Positions 18,638 through 26,999 of a stretch of 64,000 nt of DNA are shown here, piece after piece (the first letter of the stretch is position 1; each line of letters opens with the position of its first letter). The notes under the pieces were generated by a model. It searched no databases and had not been told where the DNA came from. It saw only the letters and a program-made list of their open reading frames with translations. Source of the DNA: Egibacteraceae bacterium (GTDB taxonomy: Bacteria; Actinomycetota; Nitriliruptoria; Euzebyales; Egibacteraceae); contig JAUJNX010000009.1 of the NCBI GenBank assembly GCA_030447925.1, positions 63,572 to 127,571 of the forward strand, read 5' to 3'. A program made the position numbers and the translations under genes.

Positions 18638-19501
18638 ATGCGTCCCCTCCAGCGCCTGCTCCTGGACTGGTACGCGCGCACGGCGCGCGCCCTGCCGTGG
18701 CGCGCCACCCGCGACCCCTACGCGATCCTGGTCTCCGAGATCATGCTCCAGCAGACCCAGGTCAGCCGGGTGGTCCCCAAGTACGCGGCGTTCCTGGCCC
18801 GCTTCCCGACCGCGGCGTCGCTGGCCGCGGCCCCCGTCGCCGAGGTCCTGACCCTGTGGCAGGGGCTGGGCTACAACCGCCGCGCGCTCGCGCTCCAGCG
18901 CGCGGCCCGGGCGGTCGTGGACGAGCACGGCGGGGTCGTGCCCGACGACCTCGGGGCGCTGCTGGCCCTGCCCGGGCTGGGGCCCTACACCGCGCGGGCG
19001 GTGCTCGCCTTCGCCCACGACCGCGAGGTCGCGCCGGTGGACACCAACGTGGCGCGGGTGCTGTCGCGCGCGGCGGCGGGCGCGCCCCTGGGGCGGGCGG
19101 CGGTGCAGCGCCTGGCCGACGACCTCGTGCCGCCCGGCGAGGGCGCGCGCTGGAGCCACGCGCTCATGGACCTCGGCGCCACGGTCTGCGTCGCGCGCGC
19201 GCCGCGGTGCGGCGCCTGCCCGCTGGCCGACGTCTGCGCCTGGCGGGTCGCGGGCGGCGAGGACCCCGCGGCGTCGACCGCGCTGCGGGCCCGGCCGCAG
19301 GCGGCCTTCGCCGGCTCCGACCGCTACCCACGCGGCCGCCTGCTCGACGCCCTGCGCGCCGGGCCCGTCGCGCGCGCGGACCTGGCGGCCGCGGCCCACC
19401 TGGCCGGCGCCCCGCCCGCACGCCTCGCGGTCGTCGTCGACGGGCTGGTCGCCGACGGTCTGGCCGAACGGGACAGCGCGGGGCTGCGGCTGCCGCGTTG
19501 A
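18638..19501 (+). CDS. mutY: A/G-specific adenine glycosylase
   Basis: Removes adenine mispaired with 8-oxoguanine. 287 residues. Catalytic Glu34 in SEIMLQQTQ, helix-hairpin-helix LPGLGPYTARAVLAF, catalytic Asp135 in VDTNVARVLSR, and a 4Fe-4S loop with Cys184, Cys191, Cys194 and Cys200 (C-x6-C-x2-C-x5-C). The usual NUDIX-like C-terminal domain that recognises 8-oxoG is replaced by a short ~75-residue tail resembling a winged helix (DLAAAAHLAGAPPARLAVVVDGLVADG), as in other short actinobacterial MutY. Confidence 0.93.
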   Translation: MRPLQRLLLDWYARTARALPWRATRDPYAILVSEIMLQQTQVSRVVPKYAAFLARFPTAASLAAAPVAEVLTLWQGLGYNRRALALQRAARAVVDEHGGVVPDDLGALLALPGLGPYTARAVLAFAHDREVAPVDTNVARVLSRAAAGAPLGRAAVQRLADDLVPPGEGARWSHALMDLGATVCVARAPRCGACPLADVCAWRVAGGEDPAASTALRARPQAAFAGSDRYPRGRLLDALRAGPVARADLAAAAHLAGAPPARLAVVVDGLVADGLAERDSAGLRLPR

Positions 19502-19519
19502 ACCGCCCATGATGTCGGC

Positions 19520-20807
19520 ATGACTGCCGCAGCCCCCGGACACGCCGTGGTCGAGCCGCCGCTGGCCGACCCCCGCGACCTGCGGCGCGCCGACCTGCGG
19601 CGGGTGGTCCGGGCGGTCTACGCGGCCGTCCAGGAGGACAACCTGGTCGCCCTGGCCTCGGGCCTGGCCTTCAACCTGTTCCTGTCGCTGTTCCCCTCGA
19701 CCCTGGCGGTCATCGCCGTCTACGGCCTGGTCGGCGACGCCGCCGACGTCCCCCGCTTCGTAAGCCGGATCCAGGAGCGGTTCCCCGTCCTGCCGCCCGA
19801 GGTCCTCGACACCCTCGAGTCGGTCATCGGCACCATCGTCAGCGACGAGTCCAACGGCCGGGTGGCGCTGTTCGGCATCCTGCTGGGGCTGTTCTCTGCG
19901 TCCGGGGCCGCCGCCGCCTCATCAACGGGCTGAACCGCGCCTACGGCGTGCGCGAGCAGCGCAACTTCGTGATGCTGCGCCTCACCGGGCTCCTGATCGC
20001 CGCCGCCCTGCTCCTGGCCCTCGCCGCGCTGGTGGTCACCGTGGTCCTGGGGCCCCAGGTGCGCGACCGGCTGGTGCCGCCCGCGCTGGAGGGCACCTGG
20101 GCCGACGTCGCCTCCGCCGTGGGCCAGTTCCTCATCGCCCTGGTGGTCCTGCTGGTCCTGTTCGCGTTCATCTACTGGGTCGGGCCGTACCGCCCGCGCC
20201 CACCGTGGCGGTGGCTCTCGGGCGGCACCGTGCTGGCCGTCGTCGGCTGGCTCGTGGTGTCGGGGGTTCGGCCTCTACACCTCGGTGTTCGCCAACTTCG
20301 ACCAGAACCCGATCTACGCGGGCTTCGGCGGCTTCATCGTCCTGCTGCTGTGGCTCCAGCTCTCGATGCTGGTGATGCTGGTCGGCGCGGAGGTCAACGC
20401 CGAGCTGGAGCGCATCCGCGACGAGCGCGCCCGGGACCGGACGGCGGTCCTGGGCGAGGCCGCGGCCGACGCCCCCGCGCGGCCACCGCGGCACGCGCGC
20501 CGCCCGCGCGCCGATGCGGGGACGGCCGCGGGCGACCCTGCCCCCGGGCGGCGGCGGACCTGCACGCGGAGGTGGTCGCGGCCCTGGGCCCCGCCGTGCA
20601 CGTCCCCGAGCCCCCGGCCGCGCGCGAGCCGCGGCCGGGCCCGCCACGGTCCCTGCCGTCCCCGCCCCTGCCGCCCCGCGCGGGGCGATCGCCGCGGCCG
20701 TGCTGGCCGCGGCGGTGACCGCGGTCGCGGTGACCGTGGCGCGGGCGGCGCGGCCGCGACGCCGGCGGGTCCTGCGGGCACGACCCGCCCGGCGCGGGCG
20801 CCGCTGA
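19520..20807 (+). pseudogene. YihY/BrkB family membrane protein (frameshifted as read)
   Basis: Polytopic inner-membrane protein of unknown transport or assembly role (formerly called ribonuclease BN). The N-terminal piece 19520-19933 has AVYAAVQEDNLVALASGLAFNLFLSLFPSTLAV; continuation LINGLNRAYGVREQRNF in another frame carries TM segments to about 20265, then FGLYTSVFANFDQNPIYAGFGGFIVLLLWLQLSMLVMLVGAEVN in a third frame. Breaks are near 19915 (base lost after GCCGCCGCC) and 20268 (G-run). Beyond 20450 the Pro/Arg-rich tail seems to shift again before a last hydrophobic stretch (GAIAAAVLAAAVTAVAVTVA) ending at 20807, so the true 3' end is uncertain. Probably intact in the organism. Confidence 0.75.
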
Positions 20808-20850
20808 CCGGGCGGCTGCAGCGCCTGGCGGGGGCTGTCACACCCCCTCC

Positions 20851-20856
20851 TACAGT
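20851..20856 (+). promoter_or_regulatory. -10 element TACAGT for radA, probably leaderless
   Basis: TACAGT lies exactly 7 bases before ATG 20864 with no Shine-Dalgarno between. Confidence 0.45.
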
Positions 20857-20863
20857 GCCGGGC

Positions 20864-22321
20864 ATGGCGAAGACGAGGACGCGGGCGCGCTGCACGACGT
20901 GCGGGCACGTGGAGCCGCGCTGGGTCGGGCACTGCCCCCACTGCGGGGAGTGGGGGACGTTCGTGGAGGAGGCCGTCCCGGCGGCGGGCGGCCGTGCCGG
21001 CGCGGCGGCCGGGGCGGGGGGCGGGTCGCGGGTGGTCGCGGTGGCGCCCGCGGGCCCGGCCACCCCGATCCGCGACGTGCCGCTGGACGCCCACCACCGC
21101 GCGGCCACCGGCATCGCGGAGCTCGACCGCGTCCTGGGCGGGGGCCTGGTCCCCGGGTCGGTGACCCTGCTGGGCGGGGAGCCGGGGGCGGGCAAGTCCA
21201 CCCTGCTGCTGCAGGCGGCGTCCGCGCTGGCGGCGGGCGGGCGCACGGTCCTGTACGTGTCGGCGGAGGAGTCGCCCGGCCAGATCCGCCTGCGCGCGGA
21301 GCGGCTCGGCGCGCTGTCCGACGGGCTGCTGCTCGCCGCCGCGACCGAGCTGCCGGTGGTCCTGGGCCTGGTCGACGCCCACGGGCCCGACGTGCTGGTC
21401 CTGGACAGCATCCAGACCGTGCACGACCCCGACCTCGGCGGGGCGGGCGCGGGCGGGGTCGCCCAGGTCCGCCACTGCGCGTCGGTGCTCACCGAGACCG
21501 CCAAGCGGCAGGGCATGGCGACCGTGCTCGTCGGCCACGTCACCAAGGACGGGTCGCTCGCCGGGCCCCGCGTGCTCGAGCACCTCGTGGACACCGTCTG
21601 CGAGCTGGCGGGCGAGCGCCACCACGCCCTGCGGCTGCTCACCGCGGTCAAGCACCGCTTCGGCGCGGTGGGTGAGGTCGGCTGCTTCGAGATGACGGGC
21701 GGGGGTCTGCGCAGCGTGGACGACGCGGGGTGCCTGTTCGTCGGCGAGGCCCCCGACGGCACCACCGGGGTCGCGGTGACGCTGGCGCTGGAGGGCCGCC
21801 GCCCGCTGGCCTGCGAGGTGCAGGCGCTGGTCGCCCCCACCCAGCTCGCCAACCCCCGCCGGGTCGCCAGCGGCCTGGACGGCGCCCGGCTGGGACTGCT
21901 CGTGGCGGTGCTGGAGCGCCGCGCCGGCATCCGGCTGGGGGACCGCGACGTGTACGCGTCCAGCGTCGGCGGGGTGCGCCTGGCCGAACCCGCCGTCGAC
22001 CTGGCGCTCTGCCTGGCCGTGGCGTCCAGCCGCCAGGACGTCGCGGTCCCGCGCGACCTCGTCGCCCTGGGCGAGGTGGGGCTGGCGGGGGAGCTGCGGC
22101 TGGTCGCCCAGACCGACCGGCGCCTGGCGGAGGCGGCGCGATTGGGCTTCTCCCGGGCGCTCGTGCCGCACGCGTACACTGGCGAGGCGTTCGGGCTGCG
22201 GGTGGACCGCGTCCGCGACCTGCTGGGGGCGCTGCGCTCGGGTCTCTCCGGTCCCGATCCCCGGCCCCGCGACACCTCGCGCCGCCCGGCCGCTCGCACG
22301 GGGGTGACGGCTGACGGCTAG
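20864..22321 (+). CDS. radA: DNA repair protein RadA
   Basis: RecA-like branch-migration ATPase of homologous recombination, 485 residues. N-terminal zinc finger CTTCGHVEPRWVGHCPHCGEW, Walker A GGEPGAGKSTLLLQ near 104, Walker B DVLVLDSIQT, and a C-terminal Lon-protease-like domain. The RadA signature KNRFG reads KHRFG here (VKHRFGAVGEVGCFEM). ATG 20864 is fixed by the zinc finger; the frame is open far upstream only because the YihY tail happens to share it. disA follows 11 bases later, so the two are one operon, the arrangement in which DisA is held at DNA by RadA. Confidence 0.96.
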   Translation: MAKTRTRARCTTCGHVEPRWVGHCPHCGEWGTFVEEAVPAAGGRAGAAAGAGGGSRVVAVAPAGPATPIRDVPLDAHHRAATGIAELDRVLGGGLVPGSVTLLGGEPGAGKSTLLLQAASALAAGGRTVLYVSAEESPGQIRLRAERLGALSDGLLLAAATELPVVLGLVDAHGPDVLVLDSIQTVHDPDLGGAGAGGVAQVRHCASVLTETAKRQGMATVLVGHVTKDGSLAGPRVLEHLVDTVCELAGERHHALRLLTAVKHRFGAVGEVGCFEMTGGGLRSVDDAGCLFVGEAPDGTTGVAVTLALEGRRPLACEVQALVAPTQLANPRRVASGLDGARLGLLVAVLERRAGIRLGDRDVYASSVGGVRLAEPAVDLALCLAVASSRQDVAVPRDLVALGEVGLAGELRLVAQTDRRLAEAARLGFSRALVPHAYTGEAFGLRVDRVRDLLGALRSGLSGPDPRPRDTSRRPAARTGVTADG

Positions 22322-22332
22322 GGGGGCGCATC

Positions 22333-23397
22333 GTGGCGTCGCGGGATGATCGGTTGCTGCCGATCCTGGCCCGGGTGGCGCCCGGCACCGCGCTGCGGGA
22401 GGGGATGGACCGCATCATGCGGTCCGGCAAGGGCGCGATCATCGTGCTGGGGGCCCCGCCCCAGGTGCAGGCGATCGTCTCCGGCGGGTTCCGCATGGAC
22501 ACGACCTTCTCCGCCCAGCGCCTGTCGGAGGTCGCCAAGATGGACGGCGCGATCATCCTCGACGCGGGGGCGGACCGCATCCTGTACGCCAACGTCCACC
22601 TGGTCCCCGACCCGGCCATCACCACCTCGGAGACCGGCACCCGCCACCGCACCGCCGAGCGCACCGCCCGGGCGACCGCGGTCCCGGTGATCTGCATCAG
22701 CGAGTCGATGCGCACGGTCCACCTGTACGTCGACGACACCCGCTACGCGCTGGAGGACAGCGCCCCGCTGCTGTTCCGGGCCAACCAGGCGCTGTCCACC
22801 CTGGAGCGGTACCGCAACCGTCTCGACGAGGTGGCCGCGGCGCTGTCGGCGCTCGAGGTCGAGAACGTCGTGACCCTGCGCGACGCGGTCACCGTCCTGC
22901 AGCGCGTGGAGATGGTCCGGCGCATCGCCGACGAGGTCGAGCGCTCGGTCATGGAGCTGGGCAGCGACGGCCGCCTGCTCCAGCTCCAGCTCACCGAGCT
23001 GCTGGCGGGGGTGGAGGCCGAGCGCCGCCTGGTCGTGCGCGACTACGTCCCCGACCGCCGGCGCAAGGCGCCCGTGGTGCTCGCGCAGCTCGACGACATC
23101 CCCGCCGAGCAGCTGCTCGACCTGTCACGCCTGGCCGCCGCCCTGGGCTACGGGCCCGACAGCGGCCTGGACCAGCCCGTGGCGCCGCGCGGCTACCGCC
23201 TGCTGTCGCGCATCCCCCGGCTGCCCGACCGGACCGTGGACGCGCTGGTCGCGGAGTTCGCGTCGCTGCCCCGTCTGATGGCCGCGACCTTGGACGATCT
23301 GGACGCCGTGGAGGGCATCGGGGCGGCCCGCGCACGCCTGGTGAAGGAGGGGTTGACCCGGCTGGCGGAGTCCAGCATCCTCGAACAGTATGCCTGA
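22333..23397 (+). CDS. disA: DNA integrity scanning diadenylate cyclase DisA
   Basis: Makes c-di-AMP from two ATP and scans DNA for branched intermediates. 354 residues, standard length. DAC domain with DGA at 71-73 and RHRTA at 104-108 (TGTRHRTAERTARATAVPVICISE), middle spine domain, and a C-terminal helix-hairpin-helix DNA-binding region (LDDLDAVEGIGAARARLVKEGLTRLAE). GTG 22333 follows TAGGGGGGC. Together with radA it links genome damage to second-messenger level. Confidence 0.97.
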   Translation: MASRDDRLLPILARVAPGTALREGMDRIMRSGKGAIIVLGAPPQVQAIVSGGFRMDTTFSAQRLSEVAKMDGAIILDAGADRILYANVHLVPDPAITTSETGTRHRTAERTARATAVPVICISESMRTVHLYVDDTRYALEDSAPLLFRANQALSTLERYRNRLDEVAAALSALEVENVVTLRDAVTVLQRVEMVRRIADEVERSVMELGSDGRLLQLQLTELLAGVEAERRLVVRDYVPDRRRKAPVVLAQLDDIPAEQLLDLSRLAAALGYGPDSGLDQPVAPRGYRLLSRIPRLPDRTVDALVAEFASLPRLMAATLDDLDAVEGIGAARARLVKEGLTRLAESSILEQYA

Positions 23398-23480
23398 CCG
23401 CTCGCCCTGCATGTCGGTGGCCCCCCGAGGGGAGAATGGCGGTGCAGGCCGCTGAGCAGCACAAACGGATAATCCGGGCG

Positions 23481-23496
23481 GGCTGCCATGGTAGCC
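23481..23496. promoter_or_regulatory. 16-bp near-palindrome upstream of carD
   Basis: GGCTGCCATGGTAGCC is self-complementary except for one G:T pair and lies 96 bases before the carD ATG. A GATAAT-like -10 (about 23468-23473) precedes it. The 194-base disA-carD gap is clearly less GC-rich than the genes, so a regulated promoter is likely. Confidence 0.4.
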
Positions 23497-23591
23497 TCTG
23501 CAGTGGGTTTCCCGAGGCGGTCCTCCGCTCCCTTTCCCGCAGCCGGACCCGTAGGACGTTCGCCGCAGCACGTCGAAAGGACCCCAGCACC

Positions 23592-24088
23592 ATGAGCTAC
23601 AGCGTGGGAGACACTGTCGTCTACCCGCATCACGGCGCCGCCGTGATCGAGAAGCGGGAGAAGCGCAAGCTCGCCGGCGAGGAGCGCGACTACCTGGTCC
23701 TCCGGCTCACGTACGGCGACCTCACGCTCATGGTCCCCGCCGACGCCACCGACGAGGTGGGTCTGCGCAACGTCGTCGGCCAGAAGGAGGTCGACGAGGT
23801 CATCGACGTCCTCAGCCGCCGTGACGGCAGCATGCCCACGAACTGGTCGCGCCGGTTCAAGGCGAACTACGAGAAGCTGCGCTCGGGCGACATCTACCAG
23901 GTCGCCGAGGTCGTGCGGAACCTGGCGTGCGGAACCTGGCCCTGCGGGAGCACGACAAGGGCCTGTCCGCCGGCGAGAAGCGCATGCTGACCAAGTCGAA
24001 GCAGATCCTCGTCTCCGAGCTGTCGGCCGCGATCAAGAAGACCGACGAGGAGACCGAGGAGCTCATCGACGGCGTCCTCACCTCCTGA
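23592..24088 (+). pseudogene. carD: CarD-family transcription regulator (14-bp duplication as read)
   Basis: Global RNA-polymerase-binding regulator that stabilises the open complex at rRNA and other promoters. N-terminal RID/Tudor domain YSVGDTVVYPHHGAAVIEKRE...YLVLRLTYGDLTLMVP; C-terminal DNA-binding domain begins RRDGSMPTNWSRRFKANYEKLRSGD. The frame breaks at a perfect 14-bp tandem duplication CGTGCGGAACCTGG (23912-23925 and 23926-23939). Removing one copy restores EVVRNLALREHDKGLSAGEKRML through KSKQILVSELSAA to a stop at 24086-24088, a normal ~160-residue CarD. As CarD is essential in studied actinobacteria, an artefact is likely. ispD follows 61 bases later. Confidence 0.92.
23912..23939 (+). 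repeat. perfect 14-bp tandem duplication inside carD
   Basis: Two adjacent copies of CGTGCGGAACCTGG; the extra 14 bases shift the carD frame. One copy gives the conserved protein. Confidence 0.95.
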
Positions 24089-24149
24089 GCCGCCCGACCC
24101 GGGTTCGCTGAGGTGCGCGCCTGAGCCGCCCGGCGTATGAGGTGCGGAG

Positions 24150-24836
24150 TTGAGCACCACCGCGGTCCTGGTGGCCGCGGGGACGGGGGAGCGGCTGGGG
24201 CGGGGCGTCCCCAAGGCCTTCGTGGAGCTGGCCGGCGTTCCCCTGCTGGTGCACGCCGCGCGCGCGCTGCTCGCCGCGGCCGCGGTGGACGACGTGGTGG
24301 TCGTGACCGGCGACGCGGACCGCGCGCGCGCGGCGGACCTCCTGGGCGCCGCGGGCTTGCCGGCGCTCGCGGTCTGCGCGGGCGGGAGCACCCGGACCGA
24401 CTCCGTGCGGCTGGGGCTGGACGCCTGCCCCGCGGGCACGACGGTGGTCGCGGTCCACGACGCCGCGCGGCCGCTGGTCACCCCCGCCCTGATCGACCGC
24501 ACCGTCGCGGCCCTGGGCGACCCGTGGGCGGCGGTCGCGCCCGGCCTGCCGATCGTCGACACGCTCAAGCTCGTCGACCCGGCCGGCGGGGTGCTGCGCA
24601 CGGTGGACCGCGCGGGCCTGTGGGCGGTGCAGACGCCGCAGGTCTTCGCCCGCGCCACCCTGGTCGCCGCGCACGCGTCACCCGCGCCAGCGGTCACCGA
24701 CGATCTCGCGCTGGTCGAGGCGCGCGGCGGGCGGGTCCGCCTGGTGCCGGGCGAGCGGCGCAACCTCAAGGTCACCTACCCCGAGGACCTCGACCTCGCC
24801 GAGGCGCTCCTGGGCCGCGGGGCGGTGCCGCGGTGA
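24150..24836 (+). CDS. ispD: 2-C-methyl-D-erythritol 4-phosphate cytidylyltransferase
   Basis: Third step of the MEP isoprenoid pathway, forming CDP-methylerythritol. 228 residues. N-terminal nucleotide-binding VLVAAGTGERLGRGVPKAF, CAGGSTRTDSVRLGL, VHDAARPLVTPALID, LWAVQTPQVF and DDLALVEARGGRVRLVPGERRNLKVTYPEDL are all in place. The start is a TTG at 24150, accepted because it sits directly before the conserved strand; a weak GGTGCGGAG precedes it. GTGA overlap with ispF shows tight coupling. Confidence 0.95.
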   Translation: MSTTAVLVAAGTGERLGRGVPKAFVELAGVPLLVHAARALLAAAAVDDVVVVTGDADRARAADLLGAAGLPALAVCAGGSTRTDSVRLGLDACPAGTTVVAVHDAARPLVTPALIDRTVAALGDPWAAVAPGLPIVDTLKLVDPAGGVLRTVDRAGLWAVQTPQVFARATLVAAHASPAPAVTDDLALVEARGGRVRLVPGERRNLKVTYPEDLDLAEALLGRGAVPR

Positions 24837-25348
24837 GCGCGGCCGGGTTCCGGGTCGGGTCCGGGGTGGACGTGCACGCGTTCTCCGACGACCCGGCGCG
24901 GCCGCTGGTCCTGGGCGGGGTGACCGTCCCCGGCGCGCCGGGCCTGGCGGGGCACAGCGACGCCGACGTGCTGCTGCACGCCGTGGTCGACGCGCTGCTC
25001 GGCGCCGCCGGGCTGGGGGACATCGGCGCGCTGTTCGGGTCGGCGGACCCCCGCTACGCCGGGGCCGGCTCGGCGGTGTTCGTGACCGAGGCGGCGGAGC
25101 GCGTCCGGGCGGCCGGCTGGGCGGTGGGCAACGTCGACGCGACCCTGGTCGCGGCACGCCCGCGGCTGGCCGCCCACCGCGCCGCCATGGCGGCGTCGAC
25201 CGCCCGCCTCCTGGGCGTCGACCCGGCGGACGTCAACGTCAAGGCGACCACCACCGACGGGCTGGGGTCGACCGGCCGCGGCGAGGGCATCGCCTGCCTT
25301 GCCACCGTCCTGCTCGGGCGCGCCGACCCGCCGACGGCGCGGCCGTAG
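24833..25348 (+). CDS. ispF: 2-C-methyl-D-erythritol 2,4-cyclodiphosphate synthase
   Basis: Fifth step of the MEP pathway. 171 residues. Zinc-binding DVHAF near the N-terminus, GLAGHSDADVLLHAVVDALLGAAGLGDIG, and VNVKATTTDGLGSTGRGEGIACLA at the C-terminus are diagnostic. GTG 24833 overlaps the ispD stop by 4 bases; upstream open frame is an ispD shadow. Convergent with the MarR gene across a 56-base gap. Confidence 0.96.
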   Translation: MSAAGFRVGSGVDVHAFSDDPARPLVLGGVTVPGAPGLAGHSDADVLLHAVVDALLGAAGLGDIGALFGSADPRYAGAGSAVFVTEAAERVRAAGWAVGNVDATLVAARPRLAAHRAAMAASTARLLGVDPADVNVKATTTDGLGSTGRGEGIACLATVLLGRADPPTARP

Positions 25349-25404
25349 GTAGGGCGGACCAGCGATCGCCGCCCCCGCCCCCCCGGGGGCCGGAGGGGCC
25401 GGCC

Positions 25405-25923
25405 TCACAGCTCCGCGACGTCGGCGGGCAGGCGCGGCCCGCCCTCGGGCCCGAAGCCGAGGGGCACGCCCAGGCTGGTCAGCTCGTCGCCGAGGGCGCG
25501 CATGATGCGCAGCAGCTCGCGCTGGTCGTCCTCCGGCAGGGCGGCGAACAGCCGGGCGGCGCGGTCGGCGTGCGCCTCCATGGTCCCCTGCATCCGCTCG
25601 CGGCCGGCGTCGGTGATCTCCACGATCGTGGCACGGCGGTCGGTGGGGTGGGGCAGGCGCCGGACGAGCGCGTCGCCCTCGAGCGCGTCGACCAGCGCGG
25701 TGACGCTGCGCGCCGTCACGCCGAGTTCATCCCGCAGACCGCTCATGATCTGCGGTCCGCCACACTTGAGCACGTGCAGGGCGCGCATCCTGGCGTAGGT
25801 GACGCCCTGGTCGCGGGCGCTCGCCGTCATCCACTTCATGAACGCAGGACCGAAGGCCGCGAAGGCCGCGACCAGCTGGTGCGGGAGATCGGTCGGGTCG
25901 GCTCGGTCAATCAGTGTGCTCAC
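25405..25923 (-). CDS. MarR family transcriptional regulator
   Basis: 172-residue winged-helix dimer regulator: TYARMRALHVLKCGGPQIMSGLRDELGVTARSVTALVDALEGDALVRRLPHPTDRRATIVEITDAGRERM covers the recognition helix and the DxR wing (DRRATIVEIT). It is divergent from, and 65 bases away from, a DrrA/DrrB-type exporter, so it probably represses that exporter until a drug-like ligand binds. A TACC-N6-GGTA dyad lies in the gap. Confidence 0.9.
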   Translation of the reverse strand: MSTLIDRADPTDLPHQLVAAFAAFGPAFMKWMTASARDQGVTYARMRALHVLKCGGPQIMSGLRDELGVTARSVTALVDALEGDALVRRLPHPTDRRATIVEITDAGRERMQGTMEAHADRAARLFAALPEDDQRELLRIMRALGDELTSLGVPLGFGPEGGPRLPADVAEL

Positions 25924-25947
25924 ACACCTTCACCTGCGCTATGTTGA

Positions 25948-25961
25948 TACCTGCCAGGGTA
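25948..25961. promoter_or_regulatory. possible MarR operator
   Basis: TACCTGCCAGGGTA has 4-bp inverted arms TACC / GGTA with a 6-base centre, in the marR/ABC divergent promoter. It follows a TATGTT (25940-25945) and overlaps a TTGATA (25944-25949) that could be promoter elements. Short arms make this tentative. Confidence 0.3.
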
Positions 25962-25988
25962 GATCCTTCCCCGCTGGAGGGCAATGCA

Positions 25989-26999
25989 ATGACGGACGCA
26001 GTGACCGCCGAGGGGCTGGTCAAGTCCTACGGGACGACCAGGGCCCTCGACGGGGTGGACCTCACCGTGCCCCAGGGGACGGTGCTCGGTCTGCTGGGCC
26101 CCAACGGGGCGGGCAAGACCACCGCGGTGCGGATCCTCACCACCCTGCTCGCGCCCGACGCCGGGACCGCGCGGGTGATGGGCCTGGACGTCGTGCGCGA
26201 CGCCGACCGCCTGCGCAGCGTGATCGGCCTCACCGGCCAGTACGCGGCGGTCGACGGGCTGCTCACGGGCCGCGAGAACCTGCGCCTGGTCGGCGACCTG
26301 TACCACCTGCCGCGCAAGCGGTCCGCGCAGCGCGCCGACGAGCTGCTCGAGCGCTTCGACCTGGCCGACGCCGCGGACCGCACCGCCAAGACCTACTCCG
26401 GCGGCATGCGCCGCCGCCTGGACCTCGCCGCCAGCCTGGTCAACGAGGCGCCGGTGCTGTTCCTCGACGAGCCCACCACCGGCCTGGACCCGCGCAGCCG
26501 CATCGACCTGTGGGAGGTCATCGCCGACCTGGTGAAGGGCGGCACCACCCTGCTGCTCACCACCCAGTACCTGGAGGAGGCCGACCGGCTCTCCAACCGG
26601 ATCGCGGTCATCGACCAGGGCCGGGTGATCGCGGAGGGCACGTCCGACGAGCTCAAGTCCAAGGTCGGCGGCGAGGTTGTGGAGGTCCGCCTGGGTGACG
26701 CCGCCGACGCCGGCGCCGCCCGCCAGATCCTCGCGCGACTGGCCGACGGCGACCTCCAGGACGCGGGCGACCCGCTGCTGCTGACCCTGCCCGCCACCGG
26801 CGGGGTCCGCACGGTGGCGGAGGCCGCCCGCCTGCTGGACGACGCGGGCGTCGCCGTGGTCGAGCTGGCCATGCGCCGGCCCACCCTCGACGACGTCTTC
26901 CTCACCCTCACCGGGCGGGGCGCGGAGCGCGGTGACGGCGACGACGGCCCCGCCCCCAGCCCCCGCCGCTCGGCCCGTCGCGCCAGGAGTGCCGCATGA
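25989..26999 (+). CDS. daunorubicin-resistance-type ABC transporter, ATP-binding subunit
   Basis: 336 residues, DrrA-like ATPase. Walker A LGPNGAGKTTAVRIL, signature YSGGMRRRLDLAASLV, Walker B VLFLDEPTTGLDPRSR and H-loop region TTQYLEEADRLSNRI (Gln in place of His, which is normal for this family). C-terminal RRPTLDDVFLTLTGR is the DrrA hallmark. ATG 25989 is preceded by CTGGAGGG. It overlaps the permease gene by 4 bases; an exporter of two ATPases and two permeases is expected. Divergent MarR gene is the likely regulator. The substrate is unknown. Confidence 0.92.
   Translation: MTDAVTAEGLVKSYGTTRALDGVDLTVPQGTVLGLLGPNGAGKTTAVRILTTLLAPDAGTARVMGLDVVRDADRLRSVIGLTGQYAAVDGLLTGRENLRLVGDLYHLPRKRSAQRADELLERFDLADAADRTAKTYSGGMRRRLDLAASLVNEAPVLFLDEPTTGLDPRSRIDLWEVIADLVKGGTTLLLTTQYLEEADRLSNRIAVIDQGRVIAEGTSDELKSKVGGEVVEVRLGDAADAGAARQILARLADGDLQDAGDPLLLTLPATGGVRTVAEAARLLDDAGVAVVELAMRRPTLDDVFLTLTGRGAERGDGDDGPAPSPRRSARRARSAA

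Noticed and set aside
23436..23591. N-terminal extension of CarD from ATG-like codon 23436
   Set aside because: The region is promoter-like and less GC-rich, and the conserved protein begins at ATG 23592.
25349..25404. Bidirectional terminator between ispF and marR
   Set aside because: The C-run/G-run and GGCC repeats can pair, but without a distinct stem and loop, so I did not list it as a feature.
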